A stretch of DNA of 6,433 nucleotides from Bacteroidales bacterium (GCA_900768725.1 CAAGDU010000050.1:1-6433); one strand, 5' to 3'; counted from the first letter of the stretch, positions 1 through 6,414 are shown. Notes: generated by a model not told the origin, from the letters alone. Numbers and translations are program-made.

Positions 1-20
1 ATTTTTGGAAATTTTTGTTG

Positions 21-48
21 AAATAAAAGACTCATCGTTGCTTCGATG
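21..48 (-). terminator. Weak intrinsic terminator candidate downstream of ispF
   Basis: On the minus strand, CATCG (48-44), a 6-nt loop and CGATG (37-33) form a 5-bp perfect stem. A T-rich stretch follows (TTTT at 28-25, TTT at 23-21), beginning 4 nt past the stem. It lies 45 nt after the ispF stop codon. The stem is short and the T-run interrupted, so this could be chance. Confidence 0.35.
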
Positions 49-92
49 GATATGTATCTTATTTCGAGTTCGCGTTAATTATACGTTAAAAG

Positions 93-566
93 TTAGCGTC
101 TTAACAATACCACCGCGTAGGCGGCGATGCCTTCTTCTCTACCGACAAAGCCGAGGTGCTCGGTGGTGGTGGCTTTGATACTGACGGAGTTCGGCTCTAC
201 GCCCATCACCTCTGCCAAGCAGGCTTGCATGGCGGGAATGTGCGGATTGAGTTTCGGAGATTGTGCGCAGATGGTGCAGTCGCAGTTGCCGAACTCGTAC
301 CCTTTCTCGCGCACCATCTCCATCACGCGGCGCAGGAGTATCTTCGAGTCGATACCCTCGTACTCATTGCCTTTGGTATCGGGGAAGTGGTAGCCTATGT
401 CGCGCATGTTGGCGGCGCCGAGGATGGCATCGCAGAGCGCATGAATCAGCACATCGGCATCGGAATGCCCGAGCAAACCGCGCTCCGAGGGTACTACAAT
501 TCCCCCCAACCACAACTTGCGGTCGGGGGTGAACTGGTGCACATCATATCCGAATCCTATTCGCAT
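93..566 (-). CDS. ispF: 2-C-methyl-D-erythritol 2,4-cyclodiphosphate synthase (IspF)
   Basis: Cytoplasmic enzyme of the MEP (non-mevalonate) isoprenoid pathway. It converts CDP-methylerythritol 2-phosphate to methylerythritol 2,4-cyclodiphosphate with release of CMP, and family members are homotrimers. The 157-residue length is normal. The metal-site residues are all present: the GYDVH motif gives D8 and H10, and H42 follows the GHSDADVLIHAL block (H34, D36, D38). FPDTK is at 61-65, AQSPKLNPH at 101-109 and the TTTE motif at 133-136, followed by the GFVGREEG loop. I see no damage. A small oddity is three close cysteines (C95, C97, C100) in the strand before AQSPK, where other IspF proteins usually have hydrophobic residues. 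The ATG lies 3 bp after the porV stop codon (TAAGATATG), so translational coupling to porV is likely. Identification is secure; co-transcription with porUV is inferred from spacing. Confidence 0.97.
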   Translation of the reverse strand: MRIGFGYDVHQFTPDRKLWLGGIVVPSERGLLGHSDADVLIHALCDAILGAANMRDIGYHFPDTKGNEYEGIDSKILLRRVMEMVREKGYEFGNCDCTICAQSPKLNPHIPAMQACLAEVMGVEPNSVSIKATTTEHLGFVGREEGIAAYAVVLLRR

Positions 567-569
567 ATC

Positions 570-1778
570 TTATCGTTTGTTGTTCACGAGGTCTTTGATG
601 CCTGCGAGGTCGAAGCCCACTGTGAAACGCATGGTCTGGTCGAGCGGGTTAGAGGCTGCCAAACCAATGCAGTAAGCCACGTCCAGCGAGAAGATAGAGA
701 GGTGGAAACCGGCACCCACAGTCAAGTAGTTGCGGTTACCTTTGTAGAAGTTTTCGTAACTATAACCGAAGCGGGCAAAGAACTGCTTGTTATAGGAGTA
801 CTCCAAGCCTGCGCCCCAGCGCACTTCCTGAAATTCCTCTTTTGCACCTCGTGGAGCATCGGCAAACGATTGGAAGATACCTTTCACGGAAGAGAGGTCA
901 GAGTAGGCATCCTGCGACATCTGCCATGTGGCCTCTTTTTCGGGGTCGAAGCCTTCCGTGAATTTCGATTTGCGAGTAGGCACCATCATCTTATCTGCTT
1001 GCAGGCTGAAAGTCAGGCTGTTGTACTTATCAAAAGGCAACTCGTAGTTAGCTCCGATACGCAGGGTAGCGGGGATAAAGTTGCGCGTTACCTCATCGTA
1101 GGACATCTTACCACCGAGGTTGCTCAGGTTCAAGCCCAAGGAGAAATAACTCGTTCCCATCGGTATCTGAATAGGCTGATGGTAGTAGAGCGCAATGTCT
1201 GCCGCCATTGTCCATGCCGCGTGCATCTCACCGCCATTGTTCGATACTGATATATTAATTCCGTTATTTAGGTCTGAATACATGAATCGTAGTGCTACTG
1301 CCATACTAACATATTCATGTAATTTTCGGAAATATGATACATCAATAGACCATTCATTGGGATGTGCCTCTTGTAAGAAAGTTCCTGTATAATCGGTTAA
1401 TTGAACTGCTCCCATAGAGAAATAGGTGAACGAAGCACCGATACCTCCCGCGCGGTCGCCGAAGTTGTAGTAGCCTTCCAAGTGCGCGAGGTCAATGTCA
1501 TTAACACCTAATTTGCGCAACCAAGGAGTGTAGTTCGCGGTAAGACCACCGGCGCTCTGCATGAAAGCAAATTTCGCAGGGTTCCAATACTGCGAGTTGA
1601 GGTCGGCATCGGTTGCTACACCTAAATCGCCCATACCTGCCGAGCGCGCATCGGGGGCGATGCTGAGCGAGGGCATGGAAGTAATAATAGGGTTCATGAT
1701 GTCGTCTGATTTTTCATCAGCCCACAAGTTGGTAGCGAACAATGCGGCTGCGACAACGGATAAAAGAATCTTTTTCAT
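570..1778 (-). CDS. porV: Type IX secretion system outer-membrane shuttle protein PorV (LptO)
   Basis: PorV is a FadL-like outer-membrane beta-barrel of the T9SS. It collects cargo from the translocon through the cargo's C-terminal domain and delivers it to the PorU sortase in the attachment complex. The 402-residue protein starts with a signal peptide (MKK, hydrophobic core, cleavage probably after A20 in NLWA-DE). The family hallmark block follows at about 40-75, with IAPDARSAGMGDLGVATDAD and then YWNPAKFAF. The rest is alternating amphipathic strands rich in G, Y and F, ending in a strand with FTVGFDLAG. Length is close to P. gingivalis PorV (about 390). It lies 179 bp downstream of porU and 3 bp upstream of ispF. 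No TAnnTTTG box is visible directly upstream, so it is probably read from the operon promoter. Residues about 122-180 are encoded by a stretch near 35-40 percent GC, with about 60 percent on both sides and codons such as CTA, ATA, GGA and GTA. The reading frame is intact throughout. Confidence 0.95.
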   Translation of the reverse strand: MKKILLSVVAAALFATNLWADEKSDDIMNPIITSMPSLSIAPDARSAGMGDLGVATDADLNSQYWNPAKFAFMQSAGGLTANYTPWLRKLGVNDIDLAHLEGYYNFGDRAGGIGASFTYFSMGAVQLTDYTGTFLQEAHPNEWSIDVSYFRKLHEYVSMAVALRFMYSDLNNGINISVSNNGGEMHAAWTMAADIALYYHQPIQIPMGTSYFSLGLNLSNLGGKMSYDEVTRNFIPATLRIGANYELPFDKYNSLTFSLQADKMMVPTRKSKFTEGFDPEKEATWQMSQDAYSDLSSVKGIFQSFADAPRGAKEEFQEVRWGAGLEYSYNKQFFARFGYSYENFYKGNRNYLTVGAGFHLSIFSLDVAYCIGLAASNPLDQTMRFTVGFDLAGIKDLVNNKR

Positions 1779-1859
1779 ATATGTTATTTAGCAATTTGAC
1801 AATTTACAAGTTTACAATCTTTTTGAATTACCTTAGATATGCTTCATAGGCGGCGTATC

Positions 1860-1887
1860 AATTAACAATTTATAATTAACAATTAAC
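1860..1887. repeat. Short heptamer tandem array, unit AATTAAC, 4 copies
   Basis: Four contiguous 7-bp units on the plus strand: AATTAAC, AATTTAT, AATTAAC, AATTAAC. It lies in the porU-porV gap. A looser repeat of 7-8 bp (CAATTTGA, CAATTTAC, AAGTTTAC) at 1792-1815 sits closer to the porV start. AT-rich sequence can give such patterns by chance, so this array is less secure than the other three. Confidence 0.65.
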
Positions 1888-1909
1888 ATACGTTGGCATT
1901 AACTCTCAC

Positions 1910-1951
1910 ACTCAACACTCAACTCTCAACACTAAACACTAAACACTCAAC
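1910..1951. repeat. Heptamer tandem array, unit ACTCAAC/ACTAAAC, 6 copies
   Basis: Six contiguous 7-bp units on the plus strand: ACTCAAC, ACTCAAC, TCTCAAC, ACTAAAC, ACTAAAC, ACTCAAC, with decayed partial units on both sides. The array starts 6 bp downstream of the porU stop codon, inside the porU-porV gap. On the minus strand the units read TTTAGTG and TTGAGTG in one phase. That is one or two bases from the GTTAGTG units upstream of porU, but on the opposite strand. Confidence 0.88.
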
Positions 1952-1957
1952 TCTCCC

Positions 1958-4900
1958 CTATTCCGTCACCACAATCTTTCCTGTGGCGGAAGTGTAGCCG
2001 CTGTCGGCGGTCTTCATGCGTATATTATATAGGTATATACTCGGGTAGAGCCCTATCTCGCTCATGTTCAGTTGTACGTTGTCGGGGTTGGATTGCTTCT
2101 GCTCCCAAACCAGTCTGCCGGACATGTCGAAGATACGTATCTCCGTCTCCATCACGCGGTCGGGTTGGTCGTAGTTGACCGTGAGGTTGAGCACGCCCGT
2201 TGCCTGCACGGGGTTGGGGTAGGAGATGACGGAATAGATATTCGGGTCAGCACCTTTGGAGACGATGAAATTGAGCGAAGCGGTAGAACTGTTGTTCAGT
2301 AAGTCCCACGCGCGGAAGGTGAGGCTATGCGCGCCGTCTTCCAATTCAGAAAGCATATAAGATACTAAGCCGCGCTGGTAACTGCCGTCTTCGGAGGTGA
2401 AGAACTCGTTGAGGACGTAGTTCTGCTTCGCGTCATTGTCCACGATGAGCAGGAGGTCGTGCCCGATACCGGCACCGGCGGTGTTGATACCGTGCTCATC
2501 CTCTATCTCGGCAAAGAAACGCGGTGTCTCGTAGGTGGTGCCGCCATCCACAAACGCAGGAGTGTTCAGGTAGAGACGGAGAGCAGGTCCCACGGTGTCT
2601 TCCGTGAAGATACTGCCTGTACCCCCCACGATGAACTCCTCGAAGTGCCCTACGCCTTCCGCTTTGTTCTCCTCATCGTGGGCGTAGTAGAGGATACGTC
2701 CGTTGCCGTAGTTATAGCGGATATCTTTCGGCGTCATGAAGGTGTAAGCAAATCGCCCGTTGGTTACTTTTGCGCTGCCGGAGAAGATGGTGTTGGGGTA
2801 GTCTTTGTAGGTCAGTGTCTGTTTGCTGCCTTCGGGGGCATCGTTGTCGCGTGTGGTGATGGTCTGCATCTTGTCGTAGATGGTGATATCCACATTGCCG
2901 TTGAACCACGTAGCGGTATCGCCCGTCTCCTCAGAGATATATCCCTCCATGTGTTGCACATCCAGCGCGTTGAGCGTATCTACACGCGTGACGGTTTTTA
3001 CCTGATACTCGGTAGGGTAGAGCAGTCTGACAGCGGGGTCTCCGAGCAGGACGTAAGGCATCTTGTTCTCATCATTACCGGTCATGTTCTTAGCGGTGGC
3101 GCATGCCTCGCCCACGGTCATGTTGTACGAATAGACATCACGATGCCCGAAGAGGGTGTCGCAGAAATTACGGTTGATATAGGCATTCTGTGAGGCATAG
3201 ACGGTTCGTCCTGCGGAGAGCACACCTATCGCGCCTCCGTTGGGATTGAGTACAGCCTCCTCCGCCGCGGAGGTCTTGCCGGCATCGAAGTGGGCGAAAG
3301 AGCAGGTGGCGAACATCCAGAAAGCAAGGTTCTTGTTCGTCATTTTCTGAATGCTTTTCAGGTTCATCATGCCCTCGTTGGTGATGGCGTTGTAGCCGCC
3401 GTGTCCCGAGTAGTTGAGGAAAAGGGCACCGTTCTGCAACAGGTTGTCCAGTTTGGTTTTTGCCAGCGGATAACTCTCGCCCGATGCATTGGTCTCCTGC
3501 GGGTAGGCATCCAGATAAATCTTGTTCACTACGAAATCGAGGTTTTTCTTGCGTACGCGCTCTGCCCCTTCTTCTGCCACGCGGGTATGCAGTCCGTTGT
3601 CGCCGTCATCGGCAAGGAAGATGAGTTGACTTTTCCATTTGCTCATGTCTTCATTGCGCATATAGCGTATGGTCTTGTCCACCACCTGCTGTGCCTGCTC
3701 TGCGGTATTCACTGGCAGTCGCCCCACGCCTATGTCCATGCGTCCGTAGGTGTCGCTCTCGCCCTCGTTATTATCAAGAAAACCGAAGTAGTCGTCGGTG
3801 GCGTATGCTTTGGTCTCCACGGTGGAGTTCTTGGCTTGGTAGGTAAGGAGTGTGTTTTGTCCGCTGTTGCTGCGCAGTTTGCGGTTGTCGTAGGTGCCAT
3901 CGCCCATTAGCAGGAGCCAACGCGGCTTCTGAATACTGCTGCTGCCGTTGGCGCGGTCGTAGAGCATCTTCATCACCCATCGGTAGGCGGTGGCATCGGG
4001 CGTGCCCGAAGAGAACTCGTTGTATGCCTGTTGGTCAGTAACGACCGCCCATGTAACGCCGTCTATCTCCTCGTGGGCTTTCGCCAGTTGGGTGGCTTGC
4101 GCAGTAAACTCAGCGGGGCAGATAATCACATAGTCGATGTCTTGCAGCGCATGCACGTTCTGATTGCCGATGCGACCCACCACGGTGGGGGTCAGCCAAT
4201 TCGTACCGTTTGTGTTCACGGCGATATACTCCTGTATGCCCGATTTGTTGCTGCCGATGAAGGTCAGGGTTGTCCCGTTGAGGGTGGCAGGCATGCGGTA
4301 GATATTCGCTTTATCGGTGATGTTCCATACCTCGGTCTGTGCAGTGGCGTTTGAGAGGTTGTATCGCAGGGGGGTATCCATACCGTTGTTGGTCGCCGTG
4401 CGGAAAGGCATCCGATTGCCCGCCATGCTCAGTTGGCAGGTGGCGGTCAGTTCGATATAGTTCAGATAGCCCAATGCGCCGGCGGCAGCCGAGGCAAAGG
4501 TGAAATTCACCGTCTGGCTGTTAGCCGAGGCAGGGTAGGTCTTGTTGCTGCTGCCTAACTGTGCTTTCGTATAGAAATCGCTCACGGGGATAGAGTCGAT
4601 GCGTATGGTGTTGCTTGTGCCGTTGATGGCGAAGGTGAACGAAGAGGCGCGCCCCGAGTTGGCAGCCACGGCGATGTTGCACAGCAGCGCCTCAGAGGTG
4701 ATGCAGTTCGGCGTAGAGAAGGTAAATGCACGCTGCGGGTTGAGAGGAGAAAATACTTCGCCGTAGAACTCCCGTCCGCCGCCGTCCACGCCGCTTGGAT
4801 CAAGCAGGTTCAGCGAGTCTAACTCGTGTACCTGATAGTTGGCGTAGGTGGTTATCTCCACGGGAGCATCTGCCACGATTGCCTCGGCGGTGGGCATCAA

Positions 4901-5350
4901 CCGTTGCTCGCCGGCGTTATCGCTCAGGAAATAGTAGCCGTAGTCGGAATAGGGGTTGCGCGTATGGGTGAACTGTACGCCGTTGTATGCCCATGAGGTG
5001 GTGCCTTGCCCGTAGAAGAGGATATAGTCGCCGGCGTTGAACACCCCGTCTGCGCCTTTGTTCATATAGAACCCCACGGCGGGCAGGTCGTCTATACGGG
5101 TCTTGCTGAAGTTCTGGCTGAGCATCGCACCTCCGTAGCCGTAGATGCGCACGTTGGCGGGGTTGCTGATGCCGGCTGCCAGAAGGTCTTCATACGTCAT
5201 CTTGTACACGCCCGACTCTTTCACCTGTATCTTCACCCAGTTGCCCGAACTGAGGACGGATTGGTTGGTGTAACTATGCACCACGGCGCTTAACGGCGTC
5301 GCTACCAAGCACGCGAGGGTGCACAAGAGTATGATGGTTAGTTTCTTCAT
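1958..5350 (-). CDS. porU: Type IX secretion system sortase PorU (gingipain-like C25 cysteine peptidase)
   Basis: PorU is the cell-surface transpeptidase of the T9SS. It cuts the C-terminal signal domain from secreted cargo and links the cargo to A-LPS, acting in complex with PorV, PorQ and PorZ. The 1130-residue protein has a signal peptide (MKKLTIILL start, cleavage probably after A22 in PLSA-VVH) and a long N-terminal beta-rich region (about 25-400). A C25-type catalytic domain spans about 404-780. The catalytic dyad candidates are H650 in NYSGHGGY and C683 in FATCSF, the spacing expected for gingipain-like peptidases. The domain closes with VLLGDPAVRLLYP. Beta-sandwich modules follow, then a T9SS-type C-terminal domain from about 1040 with SYPNPV (Y1044), EIRIFDMSGRLVW and a terminal GKIVVT strand. 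PorU keeps its own C-terminal domain in known species and uses it to bind PorV. Length is close to P. gingivalis PorU (1158). The leader before the ATG is made almost wholly of heptamer repeats. Confidence 0.96.
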   Translation of the reverse strand: MKKLTIILLCTLACLVATPLSAVVHSYTNQSVLSSGNWVKIQVKESGVYKMTYEDLLAAGISNPANVRIYGYGGAMLSQNFSKTRIDDLPAVGFYMNKGADGVFNAGDYILFYGQGTTSWAYNGVQFTHTRNPYSDYGYYFLSDNAGEQRLMPTAEAIVADAPVEITTYANYQVHELDSLNLLDPSGVDGGGREFYGEVFSPLNPQRAFTFSTPNCITSEALLCNIAVAANSGRASSFTFAINGTSNTIRIDSIPVSDFYTKAQLGSSNKTYPASANSQTVNFTFASAAAGALGYLNYIELTATCQLSMAGNRMPFRTATNNGMDTPLRYNLSNATAQTEVWNITDKANIYRMPATLNGTTLTFIGSNKSGIQEYIAVNTNGTNWLTPTVVGRIGNQNVHALQDIDYVIICPAEFTAQATQLAKAHEEIDGVTWAVVTDQQAYNEFSSGTPDATAYRWVMKMLYDRANGSSSIQKPRWLLLMGDGTYDNRKLRSNSGQNTLLTYQAKNSTVETKAYATDDYFGFLDNNEGESDTYGRMDIGVGRLPVNTAEQAQQVVDKTIRYMRNEDMSKWKSQLIFLADDGDNGLHTRVAEEGAERVRKKNLDFVVNKIYLDAYPQETNASGESYPLAKTKLDNLLQNGALFLNYSGHGGYNAITNEGMMNLKSIQKMTNKNLAFWMFATCSFAHFDAGKTSAAEEAVLNPNGGAIGVLSAGRTVYASQNAYINRNFCDTLFGHRDVYSYNMTVGEACATAKNMTGNDENKMPYVLLGDPAVRLLYPTEYQVKTVTRVDTLNALDVQHMEGYISEETGDTATWFNGNVDITIYDKMQTITTRDNDAPEGSKQTLTYKDYPNTIFSGSAKVTNGRFAYTFMTPKDIRYNYGNGRILYYAHDEENKAEGVGHFEEFIVGGTGSIFTEDTVGPALRLYLNTPAFVDGGTTYETPRFFAEIEDEHGINTAGAGIGHDLLLIVDNDAKQNYVLNEFFTSEDGSYQRGLVSYMLSELEDGAHSLTFRAWDLLNNSSTASLNFIVSKGADPNIYSVISYPNPVQATGVLNLTVNYDQPDRVMETEIRIFDMSGRLVWEQKQSNPDNVQLNMSEIGLYPSIYLYNIRMKTADSGYTSATGKIVVTE

Positions 5351-5356
5351 ATCGAG

Positions 5357-5440
5357 GTCAGTGGTCAGTGGTCAGTGGATAGTGGTTAGTGGTCAGTGGT
5401 TAGTGGTCAGTGGTTAGTGGTCAGTGGTTAGTGGTTAGTG
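5357..5440. repeat. Heptamer tandem array, unit GTYAGTG, 12 copies, abutting the porU start
   Basis: Twelve contiguous 7-bp units read on the plus strand, all GTCAGTG or GTTAGTG except one GATAGTG (5378-5384). From 5385 to 5433 the two main forms alternate, giving a 14-bp higher-order period. The array ends 6 bp before the porU ATG on the minus strand, so the region where a ribosome would load consists only of these units. The transcript would be C/A-rich and G-poor (CACTAAC and CACTGAC units), hence poorly structured. Copy number is expected to vary by slippage; whether this affects PorU level is not shown. Confidence 0.95.
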
Positions 5441-5444
5441 GTGT

Positions 5445-5479
5445 GTAAATCGTAAATCGTACTTCGTAAATCGTAAATC
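5445..5479. repeat. Heptamer tandem array, unit GTAAATC, 5 copies
   Basis: Five contiguous 7-bp units read on the plus strand: GTAAATC, GTAAATC, GTACTTC, GTAAATC, GTAAATC. The array begins 3 bp downstream of the FAH-like stop codon and is separated by 4 bp from a second heptamer array with a different unit. As RNA it would form the upstream part of the porU leader if the genes are co-transcribed. Confidence 0.9.
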
Positions 5480-5482
5480 CTT

Positions 5483-5992
5483 TCACTTTACTTTGCAATA
5501 CAGCCCTTCTGCTTCTATCACTTCTTCGGGCTGCACGATGCGGCTGCCGTTGGTGCGCTGTATGTAAATCAGGTCTCCCTGCCGTATGGTCATCACTCTG
5601 CTCACCTCTGCTATCGCGTCCTCGGGGGAGATCAGAAGGTTATCGGATGGCGCTTCCTGCTGCCCATTGCCCGTTATCCACTCCCCAACGGCAAGCGAGT
5701 AGTCAAAAGCGATGGCTTGTGTCCATGCGCCGCCCGTCTTGCGTGCTTGTGCCAGCAACGTCTCGTCCTGAAAATCCGCTCCGTGGGCAACGGCATCGTA
5801 GTAGCGGCTGGCGAACTTCGGGGCGATATGCTTCCCTAATCGGCTGACGCGCAGCACCATGCAGGGGGTCATGCGTATCTCGGCGTTTGGCTCCGGCAGG
5901 AAAAAGGGCTTGCGGTTGTTCAGCAAACAGGAGTCGCCTTTCAACACCATCTCCACCGCGCCGTCTATTCCTATAAATCCGATTATCTTCAT
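5483..5992 (-). CDS. Degenerate fumarylacetoacetate hydrolase (FAH)-family protein, probable pseudoenzyme
   Basis: This 169-residue protein resembles the roughly 200-residue FAH-family proteins (acylpyruvase or oxaloacetate-decarboxylase type) of Bacteroidales. Shared segments are the KPFFLPEPNAEI block (28-39), VSRLGKHIAPKFASRYYDAV (49-68), GADF (71-74), AFDYSLAVGEW (95-105) and VSRVMTIRQGDLIY (130-143). By remembered comparison, active relatives have E-x-E before the RLGK block and a later Asp as metal ligands. Here the E-x-E positions read T42-P-C44, and only D73 remains. The TGTPAGVG-type loop after GDLI is replaced by IQRTNGSRIVQ, and the segment before 118 is shortened. Catalysis is therefore doubtful, though the frame is open and the fold blocks are kept. 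The ATG at 5992 is chosen because a TTG 21 bp upstream lies inside the promoter -7 box. The gene heads the probable operon with porU, porV and ispF. Family membership is fairly sure; loss of activity is inference. Confidence 0.8.
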   Translation of the reverse strand: MKIIGFIGIDGAVEMVLKGDSCLLNNRKPFFLPEPNAEIRMTPCMVLRVSRLGKHIAPKFASRYYDAVAHGADFQDETLLAQARKTGGAWTQAIAFDYSLAVGEWITGNGQQEAPSDNLLISPEDAIAEVSRVMTIRQGDLIYIQRTNGSRIVQPEEVIEAEGLYCKVK

Positions 5993-6010
5993 AGCACGCA
6001 AAATCGGGTG

Positions 6011-6041
6011 CAAAGATACAAAAAAAATCTGATGTATGCAA
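6011..6041 (-). promoter_or_regulatory. Bacteroidota-type housekeeping promoter for the FAH-like-porU-porV-ispF operon
   Basis: Read on the minus strand, TTG (6041-6039) is followed by 20 bp and then TATCTTTG (6018-6011). This fits the phylum's TTTG (-33) and TAnnTTTG (-7) consensus exactly in the -7 box, with normal spacing and a T-rich spacer. Transcription would start near 6003-6006, giving a leader of only about 10-15 nt before the ATG at 5992. It is the only such box seen upstream of any gene here, so it may drive all four genes. Confidence 0.72.
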
Positions 6042-6096
6042 TACTTTCGCTATTTTTTATAACTTTTTCTTAACATCCGCATAGTTTTGTTCTTAA

Positions 6097-6194
6097 TCCA
6101 ACTCCCCCGCCTCACCTAGTTTATCCCGACCTGTCGGGAAAAGGAGGGGAGGGGGTACAGGGGCGGGATGGTACGTTCGGCTTCAAGCCGCAAA
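6097..6194. repeat. Dispersed GC-rich hairpin repeat, copy A
   Basis: The left end TCCAACTCCCCCGCCTC (6097-6113) is identical to the left end of copy B. The right end (6160-6194, core GGGGCGGGATGGTA, then the small hairpin CGGCTTCAAGCCG at 6178-6190) matches copy B at 33 of 35 positions. CCCGCC (6106-6111) can pair with GGCGGG (6162-6167) to close the element. Inside is a perfect inverted repeat, TCCCGAC/GTCGGGA (6124-6139), that copy B lacks. No open frame is carried. The form resembles a small non-autonomous interspersed repeat (REP- or MITE-like). No target-site duplication is evident. Confidence 0.75.
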
Positions 6195-6245
6195 GGGGAA
6201 TTAACGCACTAAAGAACCATTAAAACTTTCACAGACGAAGGTAGC

Positions 6246-6343
6246 TCCAACTCCCCCGCCTCTCCTAAAAGGAGGGGTAAAGCGATGTCCAGTGGACATC
6301 GAGGTCAGGGGGCGGGATGGTATGTTCGGCTTCATGCCGCAAA
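6246..6343. repeat. Dispersed GC-rich hairpin repeat, copy B
   Basis: Second copy, in the same orientation, starting 149 bp after copy A and sharing both ends with it. The interior differs. There is an 8-bp hairpin CCTCTCCT/AGGAGGGG with an AAA loop (6259-6277, one G-T pair) and a separate perfect 8-bp hairpin CGATGTCC/GGACATCG with an AGT loop (6283-6301). CCCGCC (6255-6260) and GGCGGG (6311-6316) can close the outer stem, and the right end carries CGGCTTCATGCCG (6327-6339). A third small hairpin with the same CGGC/GCCG stem occurs at 6383-6395, outside the element. Confidence 0.75.
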
Positions 6344-6414
6344 AAGGAATGAAGGGACTTTCGGCTTATGAAGGTCATCATGCGGCTGGATGCCGTGTCC
6401 TCCTCCCTCCCCCT

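Noticed and set aside
156..1250. A 364-residue open frame on the plus strand, antisense to ispF and part of porV
   Set aside because: It lies opposite two well-supported genes, its protein shows no recognisable family pattern, and long antisense frames are common in GC-rich third-position codon contexts. It ends in the AT-rich patch, where stop codons become frequent.
2459..3193. A 244-residue plus-strand open frame inside porU (also the 206-residue one at 3290-3910)
   Set aside because: Both are shadows of porU. They have no promoter, no family motifs and unnatural composition rich in V, H and G.
5306..5350. Lipoprotein signal in PorU (Cys10 or Cys14 in the leader)
   Set aside because: The residues before each Cys do not make a good lipobox, and PLSA-VVH gives a normal signal peptidase I site. 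PorU is known as a C-terminal-domain-anchored surface protein.
5357..5479. CRISPR-like or telomere-like array
   Set aside because: The units are contiguous 7-mers without spacers, so this is not CRISPR. The resemblance of TTTAGTG/GTTAGTG to eukaryotic telomere heptamers is superficial in a clearly bacterial operon.
5485..5496. TTTACTTTG on the plus strand as a rightward promoter
   Set aside because: It lies within the end of the FAH-like coding region, the TA to TTTG spacing is one base short, and there is no gene to drive on the plus strand.
5993..6013. Extended N-terminus for the FAH-like protein from a TTG codon
   Set aside because: The TTG is part of the promoter TATCTTTG box, and the ATG at 5992 begins the MKII sequence typical of the family.
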